A stretch of 57,603 nucleotides of DNA from Burkholderiales bacterium (GCA_035518095.1 DATIXX010000009.1:1-57603), one strand, 5' to 3'. Numbered from the stretch's first letter, positions 40,659 to 50,495 are shown. Notes: a model not told the origin generated them from the letters alone. Numbers and translations are program-made.

Positions 40659-43199
40659 CTACCAGTCTTCACGTACTGCGCGAATAACGTCGTCCTTCAT
40701 GGCCGCGCGTCCGCTCCACACGGCGGTTATTGCTGCAGCCGCGATCAGGATACTTGCCAGCGCGGCAAGCGGCAGCCACGGCACATGCAAATCCATGCTC
40801 CAGTGGAATGACTGGCGGTTGATGACGAAGATAAGTATCAGGCTCACCGTGCAGCCGCAGACGAGGCCGAATCCCACGCCCAGCAGCGAAACAATTACTC
40901 CTTCGTAACCAAGCATGGTCCCGATTTCACGACGTGTCATGCCGAGATGCCGCAGCACGCCGAATTCGCGCCGGCGCGCGAGGGCCTGCGCACTGAAACT
41001 TACGCTTACGCCAAACAACCCAATCAGGATTGCAGCCACCTCCAGTGCGTAGGTCACCGCGAAGGTGCGGTCGAAAACAGAAAGCGACGAGATGCGCACT
41101 TCGCGGGTACTCGCGATCTCGACCCCGGGTGCGTCCGCAAAACGCTCGCGCAGCGCGCTTGCCGCCTGCTGCAGCGGCACATCGCTCGCGACCCACAGTG
41201 CCGCATCATTGGCGAGTTGGTCGCCGGTGAGCTGAATGTAAAGTTTGCGGTCTATGATTACCGCGCCGGTCTGGCGCGCATAATCGCGCCAGATCCCGGC
41301 AACGGTAAACTGCACCGGTTTGTTTCCAATCGGTAGCCGAATCTCGTCTCCTACCCGCCAACGATACAAGTCGGAAGCAACCTCGGAGATCCACACCGGC
41401 GGCGGTTGCCCGCTGCGCGGAACCACGACACGCGAAACCAACGCCAACCTCTGGGCGGCGTTTTCCAACGGCAGCGGGCGCGCGATGAGCATAAGCGGCA
41501 GGCGTTCCGGCGAAAGCAACATGTTTTGGCCGCGCAGAAATTCCACGCGTTTGATCCCGGGTGTGGCGGCAATGCGCGCCTGGTCCGCGGTCGAGAGAAA
41601 GGCGGTTTCACCAAACGGCGCCGAGCGGAGTAACAGGTCGGCCGGAAGCATGCGCTCGAGCCACGTCTCGAGCGATATCCGGAACGAATACACCATGATC
41701 AGCATTGAAACCATCAGGCTGAAGCTGATGACGATAACGGCAACGCACAGCGCGACCTGGCGCGGGGTTCCCTGCAACTGAGCGACTGCCAGCCTGCCGG
41801 ACGCGTACCTTGGGTGTGGGAGGAACCGCAGCAGCGCAGCCGCAAGGAGCGGCATGATGAGCACCGCGCCGAGCAGTATCATGGCAACGGCGCCATAGCC
41901 TGCAAGCGGCAAACCATTTATCGGTGGGGCAAAGCTTGTCGCCAACCCCAGAGCCACTAGCGTAATTCCGATGGTGGCGGAAGGCACCTGGTTTACGCTT
42001 TCCTCCTCGTCTCCAGCGTGCAGCGCTCGGGCGGGCGGGCGTCGCGCTGTTTCCACGGCCGGCGCAGCCGCCCCAAGCACCGCAAACAGGACTCCGAGCA
42101 CGAAATAGACAGCAAGCGTTTCTGGCTCCAAATGAACGTTTCCGGTGACGCTGTGGAAATATCCCGCCCCTAGATCCGCACCGAAGCGCGCCACCGTGTA
42201 GGCGGCGGCAATGTAGCCAAACACGACGCCGCACGCTGAGCCGATTACGCCGATCACCGCTCCTTCAGCAATCAGTAGTGCCGCCAGGCCGGAACCCCTA
42301 ACACCGAGAGCGCGCAGCAACGCGAATTGAGTGCGCCGTCTTAGCTGCGCGAGCACTTGGGACGAGAATACGAGAAAAGCGCCGGTGAACAGCGCAATCA
42401 GTGCCAACATGTCTAGATTCGTTCGATAGGCGCGCGAGAGACTCGCGTCGCGCTTCGCGTCAGCGTTGGGCGTGGCGACTTGCACGCCATCCGGCAGCTC
42501 GCGCTGTAATACCTCGCGGAAACGCCGAACATCGGTTCCCGGCTTCAGCACCAGATCCAGGCGGTTAAGACGTCCAAGCCGATCGAGTTTCCATTGGGCA
42601 GCGGCGATGTCCATCACACCCAGTCGCTGCCGGTAGGCGCGTTCCGGCAATAAACCGATTACATGAAGTACAACGCTATGCGTGCCGACCTGCACTTTCA
42701 GAAAATCGCCGGCGTGCAAACCGAGCCATCGCGCAGCGGAAGGACTCAAAAATATGGAATCTGCCAGAAACAAATCGCTTACCAAATTTCGTTTTTCCGG
42801 CAATAAGGCGGGCTGCACCTGGAGCGCGCGTAATGGGTCCAGTCCGATGATTTGAAGTGCGTCCCGACGGCCGGCAAGCGGCACTTCCATTTCGAGCGCG
42901 GGGTTCACTGCCCTGACCTGCGGCATACGAGCAACACGTGGATAAAGCTCCTCGTCGAATCCAGCACGCGGTCCACGCACCACGAGATCAGCCTCGCCCG
43001 CGAGATGGTGCGTAGCCAGTTCGAACTCGTTTAGCGCCGTGGCATTGATGAGGTGCACGGCAACACCGAGCGCGGTGCCGAGGGCAATGGCGACAGTTGC
43101 GAGAAAAGTCCGCGCCGGGTTATCAAGCCATGCGCCGAATATTGTCGCGCGCAGTAATAAGAGACGACCAATACCCGCTACCGATCCTGCTGTCTTCAT
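40659..43199 (-). CDS. FtsX-like ABC transporter permease (AttF/AttG-like)
   Basis: This is a large MacB/LolC-type permease. The 846-residue product has an N-terminal helix followed by a periplasmic domain, then two FtsX-like membrane modules (about 270-420 and 725-840) with roughly ten helices, joined by a second periplasmic domain. Typical pieces are RRTQFALLRALGVRGSGLAA and RRREFGVLRHLGMTRREIGT, the coupling segments. The start overlaps the ATPase stop as ATGA. With the AttE-like ATPase upstream and the AttH-like protein downstream it forms an AttEFGH-type system, thought to move lipids or hydrophobic molecules out of the inner membrane. Confidence 0.9.
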   Translation of the reverse strand: MKTAGSVAGIGRLLLLRATIFGAWLDNPARTFLATVAIALGTALGVAVHLINATALNEFELATHHLAGEADLVVRGPRAGFDEELYPRVARMPQVRAVNPALEMEVPLAGRRDALQIIGLDPLRALQVQPALLPEKRNLVSDLFLADSIFLSPSAARWLGLHAGDFLKVQVGTHSVVLHVIGLLPERAYRQRLGVMDIAAAQWKLDRLGRLNRLDLVLKPGTDVRRFREVLQRELPDGVQVATPNADAKRDASLSRAYRTNLDMLALIALFTGAFLVFSSQVLAQLRRRTQFALLRALGVRGSGLAALLIAEGAVIGVIGSACGVVFGYIAAAYTVARFGADLGAGYFHSVTGNVHLEPETLAVYFVLGVLFAVLGAAAPAVETARRPPARALHAGDEEESVNQVPSATIGITLVALGLATSFAPPINGLPLAGYGAVAMILLGAVLIMPLLAAALLRFLPHPRYASGRLAVAQLQGTPRQVALCVAVIVISFSLMVSMLIMVYSFRISLETWLERMLPADLLLRSAPFGETAFLSTADQARIAATPGIKRVEFLRGQNMLLSPERLPLMLIARPLPLENAAQRLALVSRVVVPRSGQPPPVWISEVASDLYRWRVGDEIRLPIGNKPVQFTVAGIWRDYARQTGAVIIDRKLYIQLTGDQLANDAALWVASDVPLQQAASALRERFADAPGVEIASTREVRISSLSVFDRTFAVTYALEVAAILIGLFGVSVSFSAQALARRREFGVLRHLGMTRREIGTMLGYEGVIVSLLGVGFGLVCGCTVSLILIFVINRQSFHWSMDLHVPWLPLAALASILIAAAAITAVWSGRAAMKDDVIRAVREDW

Positions 43200-43882
43200 C
43201 GGTTATAAAGTTGAAGGCCTTCCGAGGAAAGCACATAGACGCGTTCCGCGGTAGCTGCTGCCACTGCGGAATGCGTAACCAGGATGCCTGCGCCGCCTTC
43301 GCGCTTCACCTGGTCTCGGATCAGGGCGAGCACCTGAATTGCGCTCTCCGAATCGAGATTGCCAGTGGGCTCGTCGGCCAATAGAAGCACAGGCTTGTGC
43401 ACCAGCGCGCGCGCAAGGGCGATCCGCTGGGATTCACCGCCAGACAGCTCGCGCGGATAGCTGTTCGCCGCTCGCGACAAACCAACGGCGGAAAGCATGT
43501 CGGCAACGCGCACGGCGCTTTCGCCGCTGGAACTGCCATTGAGCACGAGCGGTAACGCCACGTTCTGTGCCACGGTGAGATGGGGCAACAGGTGGAATGC
43601 TTGAAACACGAATCCCATGCGGCTGCGCCGCAGTAGCGTGCGCGCAGTATCGTCCAACTGCGTGAGTACCGTGCCAGCGAGAGATACTGTGCCACTATCA
43701 GGCATATCCAGTCCGGCAATGAGATTAAGCAACGTGGACTTGCCAACACCGGACTCGCCCATGATTGCGATATATTCGCCGCGGGCGAGATCGAGATTCA
43801 CGCGACGCAGAACATTGCGCGGCCGCGCGCCAGCGTATGACTTGGAAAGTTCTCGTATGGTCAGCATATCTTCACTGATCAT
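43196..43882 (-). CDS. LolD/MacB-type ABC ATPase (AttE-like)
   Basis: This is the ATPase of the FtsX-type exporter. The 228-residue product has Walker A GESGVGKST, signature LSGGESQRIALARAL, Walker B LLLADEPTGNLD and an H-loop LVTHS, all consensus. ATG 43882 is favoured by a GGATGA site; ATG 43888 is two codons upstream. It heads the three-gene operon with the permease and the AttH-like protein. Lipoprotein or lipid export energised from the cytoplasm is the expected role. Confidence 0.92.
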   Translation of the reverse strand: MISEDMLTIRELSKSYAGARPRNVLRRVNLDLARGEYIAIMGESGVGKSTLLNLIAGLDMPDSGTVSLAGTVLTQLDDTARTLLRRSRMGFVFQAFHLLPHLTVAQNVALPLVLNGSSSGESAVRVADMLSAVGLSRAANSYPRELSGGESQRIALARALVHKPVLLLADEPTGNLDSESAIQVLALIRDQVKREGGAGILVTHSAVAAATAERVYVLSSEGLQLYNR

Positions 43883-44217
43883 CGGCATTCATCCGAGCAT
43901 ACTTCGAATGCGAATGTCGTGCCTTCTAATCCATCGTAACGCTTCTTCATGGAAAAAATGAAAGGCCAGAGGTGTACCTTCTTCAGCGACGCCAAATCTC
44001 AATTTCATTCAAAAAAAACTTGTGTTTATGATACCCCTTGTGAGCAGCCGAATGAGGAAGCTCGTCCGAAGTACGATTTGAGAAAAGTAAAGTCATGCAA
44101 TATCAAACGCCGGGTTGAACTTGTCAGTTGAACTCCTGTTAGCCTCAATATTGACTCAAATCAATCTGACAGCTCCGCGCTTGGCGCATCCTATAATATA
44201 TATCCTGAATTACGAGC
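43883..44217. promoter_or_regulatory. Divergent control region, AttE-like gene and archease
   Basis: Two genes are read away from each other across this gap. On the plus strand a TATAAT hexamer lies at 44192-44197, 21 bases before the archease start, with only a weak -35 (CTGACA, spacer 20), so the archease-rtcB leader would be very short. No -24/-12 pair of the RtcR/sigma-54 type known from enterobacterial rtcBA is seen. A block at 44028 resembles one at 39107. Confidence 0.4.
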
Positions 44218-44640
44218 ATGAACACAGCAGCTCTTCCAGACGCGTACTTCGAGCACGGCGCCGATATCGGGGTCGTCGGCCGCGGCACAACCATGGAACA
44301 GGCTTTTGAGGACGCCGCGCGCGCAACTTTCGCCGTCATGACCAATCTTGAAGCAGTGCGGCCCATTGAAACGGTTAGCCTGGAACTTGAAGAATCCGAT
44401 AACGAGCTCGCGCTTGTGCGTTGGCTGAATTTATTACTTGGACTTGCGCGAGAACGCGGCATGGTGTTCAGCCGGTTCCGTCTCGAGCATAACGGCGCTT
44501 ACTGGCGCGGTAGTGCCAGTGGCGAGCCGTGGCGCCCGGCCCTGGAGCGGGGAGTGGAAGTTAAAGGCGCGACTCTCACTATGTTGGAAGTGAAGAAAAC
44601 CTCCGACGGATGGGAAGCGCGTTGCATCGTGGATGTGTAG
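44218..44640 (+). CDS. Archease, RtcB cofactor
   Basis: Archease speeds the RNA ligase RtcB by promoting its guanylylation and turnover. The 140-residue product has the family's N-terminal block YFEHGADIGVVGRGTTMEQA, whose acidic residues bind a metal, the WLNLLLGLAR helix, and the C-terminal VKGATLTMLEVKKTSDGWEA with CIVDV at the end. It lies 3 bases before rtcB, a standard pairing, so the two make one RNA-repair operon. The identification is secure. Confidence 0.93.
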   Translation: MNTAALPDAYFEHGADIGVVGRGTTMEQAFEDAARATFAVMTNLEAVRPIETVSLELEESDNELALVRWLNLLLGLARERGMVFSRFRLEHNGAYWRGSASGEPWRPALERGVEVKGATLTMLEVKKTSDGWEARCIVDV

Positions 44641-44643
44641 ATC

Positions 44644-46077
44644 ATGGATCTTTCCCGACTGCAACAACTCAATCAGTGGTGCTGGACCATTCCCCCGTCC
44701 GCCGGAGAGCAGCGGGGTGACGTTCGGATCTACGGCAGCCGCGAGCTGCTGGCGGCGATGGACGACAAAGTCATGGAGCAAATTACGAACGTCGCGCGTT
44801 TACCCGGCCTTGTGGGCGCAGCTACAGCCATGCCGGACGCCCATTGGGGATACGGCTTCCCGATCGGCGGAGTTGCAGCTTTCGATCCCGAGCTAGGCGG
44901 TATCATTTCCGCCGGCGGGGTAGGCTTCGATATCTCATGCGGCATTCGTTGCCTGCGCACCAACCTCCAACTGACGGATGTGGCCGGCAAACTTTCCTCA
45001 CTCGCCCGCGGCTTGTCGGAAAACATTCCCGCTGGCGTGGGCGAAGAAGGTGAGCTTAAGTTGAATACCACTGAACTGGATGAGGTGCTGAAAGGCGGCG
45101 CCCAATGGGCAGTAAAGCGAGGCTACGGCACCAAGGCCGATTTGGAATACATTGAGGAGAACGGGCGAATGGCAAATCCCGTTCCAGAAAATGTTTCCAC
45201 GCTTGCTAAGAAACGCCAGCGCGGCGAAATGGGCACGCTCGGCTCAGGTAATCATTATCTTGAAGTGCAAGTGGTGGACCGCATCTATGAGCACCAAGCC
45301 GCCGATGCTTTCGGGCTGCACGAGGGACAGATCGTAATCTCGATTCATTGCGGCTCACGCGGCCTGGGTCACCAGATCGGCACCGATTATTTGGTTAGCC
45401 TGGCTAAAGCCGCGTCGCGACTCGGCATCAGCCTGCCGGACCGTGAGCTCGCATGTGCGCCGATCAGCTCGCCTGAAGGAAAGGAATACATTGGAGCAAT
45501 GAACGCTGCGATGAACTGCGCTCTTGCCAATCGCCAAATCCTCACGCATTTGACGCGGGAAACGTTCAGGCACGATATTCCGAGCGCAGTGCTGGAAACA
45601 CTGTTTGATGTCTCACACAACACCTGCAAGCCCGAGATTCATGATGTGAACGGAAGCAAACGCCTGCTCTATGTCCACCGCAAAGGCGCGACCCGTGCCT
45701 TCGGTCCCGAAAATCCCACACTTCCCGAACGCTACAGAGGGGTTGGGCAACCCGTGGTTATCGGCGGAAGCATGGGAACTGGTTCCTATATTCTCGCCGG
45801 CACCGCAGAAAGCGAGCATCTCGCTTTTTCTTCGGCAAGTCACGGCGCGGGACGTGCGATGAGCCGCCACCAGGCGCTCAAGCAATGGCACGGCCGGCAA
45901 CTGGTAGATGAACTGGCGCGCGACGGCATCTTGATTCGCACCCGGTCCATGCGCGGTGTCGCCGAAGAAGCGCCGGGAGCGTACAAGGACGTCAATCAAG
46001 TTGCGGAAGCGACAGAACAAGCCGGACTGGCGCGGCGCGTGGCTTTTCTCCGCCCGAAGGTGTGCGTAAAGGGATAA
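44644..46077 (+). CDS. rtcB: RNA-splicing ligase RtcB
   Basis: RtcB joins RNA ends bearing 2',3'-cyclic phosphate or 3'-phosphate to 5'-OH ends, using GTP and Mn2+. The 477-residue product has the metal-binding series GGVGFDISCG (Asp and Cys), GSGNHYLEVQ, HCGSRGLGHQ, and the guanylylated-His block YVHRKGATRAFGP. The C-terminal Arg/Lys segment (RPKVCVKG) is normal. It is coupled to archease upstream. No RtcA cyclase or RtcR regulator lies in the window. Likely functions are repair of cleaved tRNA or rRNA after stress. Confidence 0.96.
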   Translation: MDLSRLQQLNQWCWTIPPSAGEQRGDVRIYGSRELLAAMDDKVMEQITNVARLPGLVGAATAMPDAHWGYGFPIGGVAAFDPELGGIISAGGVGFDISCGIRCLRTNLQLTDVAGKLSSLARGLSENIPAGVGEEGELKLNTTELDEVLKGGAQWAVKRGYGTKADLEYIEENGRMANPVPENVSTLAKKRQRGEMGTLGSGNHYLEVQVVDRIYEHQAADAFGLHEGQIVISIHCGSRGLGHQIGTDYLVSLAKAASRLGISLPDRELACAPISSPEGKEYIGAMNAAMNCALANRQILTHLTRETFRHDIPSAVLETLFDVSHNTCKPEIHDVNGSKRLLYVHRKGATRAFGPENPTLPERYRGVGQPVVIGGSMGTGSYILAGTAESEHLAFSSASHGAGRAMSRHQALKQWHGRQLVDELARDGILIRTRSMRGVAEEAPGAYKDVNQVAEATEQAGLARRVAFLRPKVCVKG

Positions 46078-46234
46078 GGATTCCGCTGCCGGCATTTCGC
46101 GCATGATGGGCCCGGAAAATACTTTTTTTCTTGTGTTCACTATGAGCTTGGTCTTGATCTCGGCTACTGGAATTTGAAAACGAACCAAGCTAGGATACGC
46201 AAAAAACTGCTGCTTCAATTTCTCGCGCCCTGCT

Positions 46235-47578
46235 ATGACCGCTAACGTAAAACGTAAACTCGCAGCGATTCTCGCGGCCGACGCATACGGCTACAGCCGC
46301 ATGATGGGCGCCAACGAGGAACGCACGCTTAAGGTGCTCGCCGCGCATCGCGGCGTTATCGACGGGATCATTGCTCTGCATGAGGGCCGCATTGTGGGTA
46401 CTGCCGGCGACAGCGTGCTTGCCGAATTCGAAAGCGCGGTAGAAGCGGTGCGTTGCGCGGTCGAAATTCAGGATGCCCTCAAGACGCGCAATAACTCGCT
46501 CCCGGAGGACGAGCAGATGTCGTTCCGCATCGGCGTCAACCTTGGCGATGTCATGGTTTCAGGCGACGACTTGCACGGCGACGGCCTAAACGTCGCGGCG
46601 CGCCTGGAAAGCATCGCCGACCCGGGCGGTGTGTGCATCTCATCGTCTGTTTACGATCAAATCACCGGCAAGCTCAATCTCGGTTTCGTCGATATCGGCA
46701 ACCGCGAGCTCAAAAACATCAGCCGACCAATTCACGTCTACAAGCTTTCCGGTACAGCACCGGTAAAACCACTCGCGCCTGCCGCAAGTAGTACCTCCCG
46801 CCGGCACTCATTGGCGGCGGGCGCGGCCGCTTTAGCCGTCGTCGCGGCAATCGTCGCCTGGCAAGCGGGATGGTTACCGCACCCCAGACCCTATGGCGAA
46901 GAACGCGCGAAAGTCAAGGCCGAGCTCGCAAAGGCCCGCGGCGAGGCCGAAGAAGCGCAGCACCGTGCTGAGACCGAGGCGGCGGCCACTGCCGGGGCCA
47001 GACGCGAGCTCGAGGAGCAACGCGCAGCCGAGATGAAAGCTAAAGCTGAAGCCGAGCTCGAGAAAGCGCGCGCGGATGCGCAAGAAATACGGCACAAAGC
47101 GGATGCCGAACTCGCTGCTGCAAAGTTGAAATCGCAACAACCACCGAAAGCTGCCGAGACCTCGAAGAAATCCGGCAACGCTGTGGTTGCGGCACTAGCG
47201 CCGATGTCTGCCGGTTCATCGAAGCCGTCTTCGGCCGCAGCATCGAACTATGACGGCAATTGGACTGTGACGCGATCGTGCGATGCTTTTGAGGAACTTC
47301 CGTCGCAGGTAAATAGCTGGCCGTTTACTGCATCGGGCGGCGAGATCATCGTGACCCACGGCCAACCCGGGCAGCCGGGCTACATTATCGTTCGCGGCAA
47401 GCCTGGCGAGGATGGCAGCCTTGTGCTCGCCGGCAAAGTCATATCCAAAACAGAGCGTCATCTCGGCAAGGAAGTTCCCGCTTATTTCGACGGGCGTTAT
47501 GACGGTGAACGGTTCGTACTGAAAGGACACATCGGCCGCCGTGCGTGTGCTTTGGTCCTTGCGCGCGCCGGCGGCTGA
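46235..47578 (+). CDS. Class III adenylate/guanylate cyclase with membrane helix and coiled coil
   Basis: This is a nucleotide cyclase. The 447-residue product has a class III catalytic domain at the N terminus (1-172) with metal-binding Asp 16 (AADAYGYSRMM) and Asp 59 (GTAGDSVLAEF) and the transition-state pair Asn/Arg in LNVAARLESIA (about 119, 123). A membrane helix follows at about 192-210, then a long Ala/Glu/Lys coiled coil (222-312) and a C-terminal domain of about 100 residues (NYDGNWTVTRSCDAFEELPS onward) seen after other such cyclases, probably periplasmic. The product, likely cAMP, could in principle reach the CNB-like domains in the oxygenase operon 27-33 kb away, but those lack the ribose-binding Glu. 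Confidence 0.88.
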   Translation: MTANVKRKLAAILAADAYGYSRMMGANEERTLKVLAAHRGVIDGIIALHEGRIVGTAGDSVLAEFESAVEAVRCAVEIQDALKTRNNSLPEDEQMSFRIGVNLGDVMVSGDDLHGDGLNVAARLESIADPGGVCISSSVYDQITGKLNLGFVDIGNRELKNISRPIHVYKLSGTAPVKPLAPAASSTSRRHSLAAGAAALAVVAAIVAWQAGWLPHPRPYGEERAKVKAELAKARGEAEEAQHRAETEAAATAGARRELEEQRAAEMKAKAEAELEKARADAQEIRHKADAELAAAKLKSQQPPKAAETSKKSGNAVVAALAPMSAGSSKPSSAAASNYDGNWTVTRSCDAFEELPSQVNSWPFTASGGEIIVTHGQPGQPGYIIVRGKPGEDGSLVLAGKVISKTERHLGKEVPAYFDGRYDGERFVLKGHIGRRACALVLARAGG

Positions 47579-47722
47579 AGCGTCTTCCCGCTCCGCTTTT
47601 CTGCTCCCGCAATTTGCGTCCGGAACCGGACGAATCTGTCAACCTGAAAGTCTCGAAGGCGTTAAATCTACTGGAGCGCCGGACCACGGCCGCTCCGCCT
47701 TAAATTTCTGCAGGAGAAGAAT

Positions 47723-47992
47723 ATGTTTAGACGTATCATGGTTGCATTTGTGACTGTGTTCACACTTGCCATTTTGCCCTCGGTTTTCGCCGCGGACCCA
47801 GAGATGCAAACTTCGCCTGCCAAGGGCGAGCGTCACCCTGAAATGAGGCATGCGCTGCATGCACTGGAACGTGCCAAAGGCGATCTGGAGCACGCTGCAC
47901 ACGACTATGGCGGACATCGTGAAAAAGCGCTCGAGCTGACCGAGCAGGCGATTCAGGAAGTAAAAGCGGGATTGGCTTACGATAAGAAGTAG
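47723..47992 (+). CDS. Small exported helical protein
   Basis: I do not recognise a named family. The 89-residue product has a signal peptide (RRIMVAFVTVFTLAILPSVFAA) and a mature part of about 65 residues that is helical and rich in His, Glu and Lys (HPEMRHALHALERAKGDLEH). A GGAGAAG site precedes the start. Small His-rich periplasmic helical proteins are often metal-binding; that is a guess here. It sits between the cyclase and a similar small secreted protein, spaced 78 bases apart, so the two may form an operon. Confidence 0.65.
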   Translation: MFRRIMVAFVTVFTLAILPSVFAADPEMQTSPAKGERHPEMRHALHALERAKGDLEHAAHDYGGHREKALELTEQAIQEVKAGLAYDKK

Positions 47993-48070
47993 CAAGGCTT
48001 GAGGCTTGCGTTCACGGTATCAATACAGAAGCTTGTTCCCCGACCAACGTAACTTTTTCTGGAGGTTTTT

Positions 48071-48352
48071 ATGCATAAAGTAATTTTTGTTGTGCTCGCG
48101 ATGTTTATGTCCGGCGCAGTGCTTGCCCAAACACAACCGCCGGCCGCACAGCAACCCAATCAAGCTCAGAATTTTCAGGAGCGTAAGCAGCACATACTGG
48201 AGCGCATGGATCAGAGGATTGCGGCACTTCAAAAAGCCAGGGATTGTGTATCGCAAGCTCAGGACAAGGATGCAGTCAAGGCATGTTTTCCTAAACGCGA
48301 AGGCCATCACGACGGGGGCAATTACCACGATCGGGGTCAGGGCAACAATTAG
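48071..48352 (+). CDS. Small exported protein with His/Gly-rich tail
   Basis: This is an unrecognised 93-residue protein with a signal peptide (HKVIFVVLAMFMSGAVLA), a Gln/Pro-rich linker, a helical part (QERKQHILERMDQRIAALQK) and a tail rich in His, Asp, Gly and Asn (EGHHDGGNYHDRGQGNN). Two Cys (58 and 71 region, DCVSQ and KACFP) may form a disulfide. A strong GGAGG site lies before the ATG. The His-rich tail suggests metal binding in the periplasm. Confidence 0.65.
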   Translation: MHKVIFVVLAMFMSGAVLAQTQPPAAQQPNQAQNFQERKQHILERMDQRIAALQKARDCVSQAQDKDAVKACFPKREGHHDGGNYHDRGQGNN

Positions 48353-48475
48353 TATTTAGGGCTTCGTTCCGACCGGTCCAAGGCTTGCAGTCGCGGGCCA
48401 CGCCATCTTGCGAAAATGCGCAGAGCGCGCTTATTTAAGTAAAGTTCATCTTACAAGGACCGGCGGCGCGCTAAT

Positions 48476-49243
48476 TCAGTCCACGAAATCAAATTCCGCG
48501 ATGAGCATGTGATGGTCGGAAGCTGGAGTCGGCTTGACCGCGTGGCTCACGAGCCGAAGATACTGATTGTAGAAAATATGATCCAGCACATAAGGGCGGC
48601 GACGCCACGTAATCTCGTCCGTCTGCACCGTCTTAAAACCTGCGTTTGCAAACTGCCGCACTAACGATTCATGCTTACTGACGTTGAAATCGCCCCCTAG
48701 CAGCGTGGGCCCGGTCGATTTTCGCAGCTGCTTAATCACGAGATCGCGCTGAGACGTTTGCTCCTCGGCAGATGGATTTAACATAAAAAACGCCAACAAG
48801 TGCGTGTTAAACACTGCGAGCTTGCGTTTTTGAATCGCAGTCTTTGCGCCGATCAGCAGCCGATCTGTTGGCGTTCTTTTTTTGCCTCGAAAATCGAACT
48901 CAATCGCCGGCGACGGCAGGTCCAATGACATGGTGTTACGCAATGGCGTCTTCGAGAAAATCGCGAGACCTATGCCGAACGGCAATTCGCGCGGATCAAT
49001 TTGTTTTGCCAGAAAAAATCCGTCATAGCCTACGAGCGCTTTGCGCAGCCGCGTATAATTGCGCGGAGGGTTGTGCTGTACGCCAAGAGGACGCACCTGC
49101 TCGACTTCCTGCAGCAGCACGATGTCAGCATCTTGGCTGCGGATTTCTGCGATAGTAAGGTTGAGGTTGATGGGCGCGTAGTCGGGATAAGCATCATCCC
49201 AACTCTGTCCGAACTGCATGTTGAACTGCAGAACCTTGAACAT
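48476..49243 (-). CDS. Endonuclease/exonuclease/phosphatase-family protein
   Basis: This is an enzyme of the EEP (DNase I-like) fold. The 255-residue product has the usual series: LQFNMQFG, the Mg2+-ligand Glu in DIVLLQEVEQ, FNTHLLAF, LLGGDFNVSKHE (Asp and Asn), and the C-terminal SDHHMLIAEFDF (Asp-His pair). There is no signal peptide. Members cut DNA, RNA or phosphoinositides, so the substrate is open. It stands alone, converging on the small secreted protein genes. Confidence 0.85.
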   Translation of the reverse strand: MFKVLQFNMQFGQSWDDAYPDYAPINLNLTIAEIRSQDADIVLLQEVEQVRPLGVQHNPPRNYTRLRKALVGYDGFFLAKQIDPRELPFGIGLAIFSKTPLRNTMSLDLPSPAIEFDFRGKKRTPTDRLLIGAKTAIQKRKLAVFNTHLLAFFMLNPSAEEQTSQRDLVIKQLRKSTGPTLLGGDFNVSKHESLVRQFANAGFKTVQTDEITWRRRPYVLDHIFYNQYLRLVSHAVKPTPASDHHMLIAEFDFVD

Positions 49244-50010
49244 TCCTGTTCTGATTATGATTTGTTGGCGCGATTATAGCATTAGTCTAAAGCAATGCAT
49301 CCAGCACGTTTTCGGCCGGAGGCTTCTACAATTTGACGTCCGAGCGTCGCCCGCCGACCGTTCGCATCCTCGGCCCGCGTCCCGTTCCATCGCGCCGTGC
49401 ATTTGTAGCAAGATGCGTCGACAAACGCGTGCGCGGCACATTTTCCTCCATCGGAGTTCACACGTTCGCTCACGCAAAAAGCGAGTGATATGCATTTCGC
49501 TAACCCGGCTCTTCCATTCCCGCATCGTTCCCGTCAGCGGGCTCTATGAGTTCGCCTTGGTATGAACGCGGGGACGGGTCGATCCAAATGCATTTTGAGG
49601 CTCCGCATGGCCTTGAATCTTTTAGTGAAAATTTGTTAACTGACTATGATCCGTGTAATACTTATAAAAAGCGCATATAAAGATAGGGTAGAAATGTGAG
49701 TCAACTCACATACTTATTTGTCCTGGAGGCCCATAGTTTCGATAGCAAATCGTCGAATATTAGCTCTTCCGGTTCAACAAAAAAAAGATCCTTTCAGACG
49801 GCAAAAAGTTATTTGGTATGGCTCGATCGCGGCATGCTCCATTGCTTGGTTTGAGCCGGACCGGACGAGAAACGACACTTCGCTATTTTCAGAGAGTTTT
49901 AGAATTTTTATTAACACTATTACTTATAGGAACTTTTAAGCATATTAGCGGCACATAGCTTACGTTACTCATCCTGTAGCATATTTTTTATAAATGAATT
50001 TGGGGGTCAT
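49244..50010. other. Intergenic stretch upstream of the pilin
   Basis: No gene is supported; short frames on both strands lack ribosome sites or known motifs. The right part is AT-rich, as expected for a strong pilin promoter. CGGCACATAGCTTAC at 49949-49963 is a near match to a sigma-54 site (TGGCAC-N5-TTGC, with the -12 G changed to A). It lies at a sensible distance from the pilin start, but I rate it weak. Confidence 0.45.
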
Positions 50011-50448
50011 ATGAAACAAGTACGAGGCTTTACCTTGATCGAGTTGATGATCGTGGTAGCGATCATTGGCATATTGGCTGCGGTCGCGATTCCGGCCTAT
50101 CAGGACTATACGGCACGCGCCCAAGTGTCTGAAGCGGTCGAACTGATGTCCGGCGGCAAAACGCCGTACGCCGAGTGGTTTTCCGACAAGGGCACTTGGC
50201 CGACGTCAACTTCTTCGGTCATGGGCAATACCATCGGCAAATATGTTCAGGGTGTGCAACAGCTTACGGCCCAAGGAACGACGGGCGTGCTGCAAATCAT
50301 GGCGACTATGAGACAGACTGCCAGCAAGCTCGTCGCTGGGGGAACCTTGCTTTTAGAAACGCCTGACGGCGGTAAAACCTGGACCTGCAGCAACACCGGT
50401 GCTAATTCCACAATTTTAGGAAAATACCGTCCTTCGGCTTGCCGTTAG
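50011..50448 (+). CDS. Type IV major pilin
   Basis: This is the structural subunit of a type IV pilus. The 145-residue product has a short leader, MKQVRG, then the classic mature N terminus [20 protein letters not shown], with the prepilin-peptidase cut after Gly 6 and Glu at mature position 5. The [16 protein letters not shown] stretch and the C-terminal Cys pair (TWTCSNT ... SACR), which closes the D-loop, are typical of PilA. A GGGGG site lies before the ATG and a strong terminator directly follows, so it is a single-gene unit. The assembly genes are elsewhere. Confidence 0.95.
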   Translation: MKQVRGFTLIELMIVVAIIGILAAVAIPAYQDYTARAQVSEAVELMSGGKTPYAEWFSDKGTWPTSTSSVMGNTIGKYVQGVQQLTAQGTTGVLQIMATMRQTASKLVAGGTLLLETPDGGKTWTCSNTGANSTILGKYRPSACR

Positions 50449-50467
50449 TAGCAACTGATCTAAAAAA

Positions 50468-50495
50468 ACCCGCCCCGCTTTTGGGCGGGTTTTTT
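50468..50495 (+). terminator. Rho-independent terminator after the pilin
   Basis: An 8-bp GC-rich stem (ACCCGCCC / GGGCGGGT) with a 7-base loop is followed by a run of six T and preceded by a run of A, so it could stop transcription from both sides. It begins 20 bases after the pilin stop. Confidence 0.93.

Noticed and set aside
39107..44050. Shared TTATGATACCCC-TGTGAG block at 39107 and 44028
   Set aside because: About 17 bases only; could be chance or a small repeat, not enough to call.
49949..49963. Possible sigma-54 promoter for the pilin
   Set aside because: The -24 part fits but the conserved -12 GC is changed; too weak to list as a feature.
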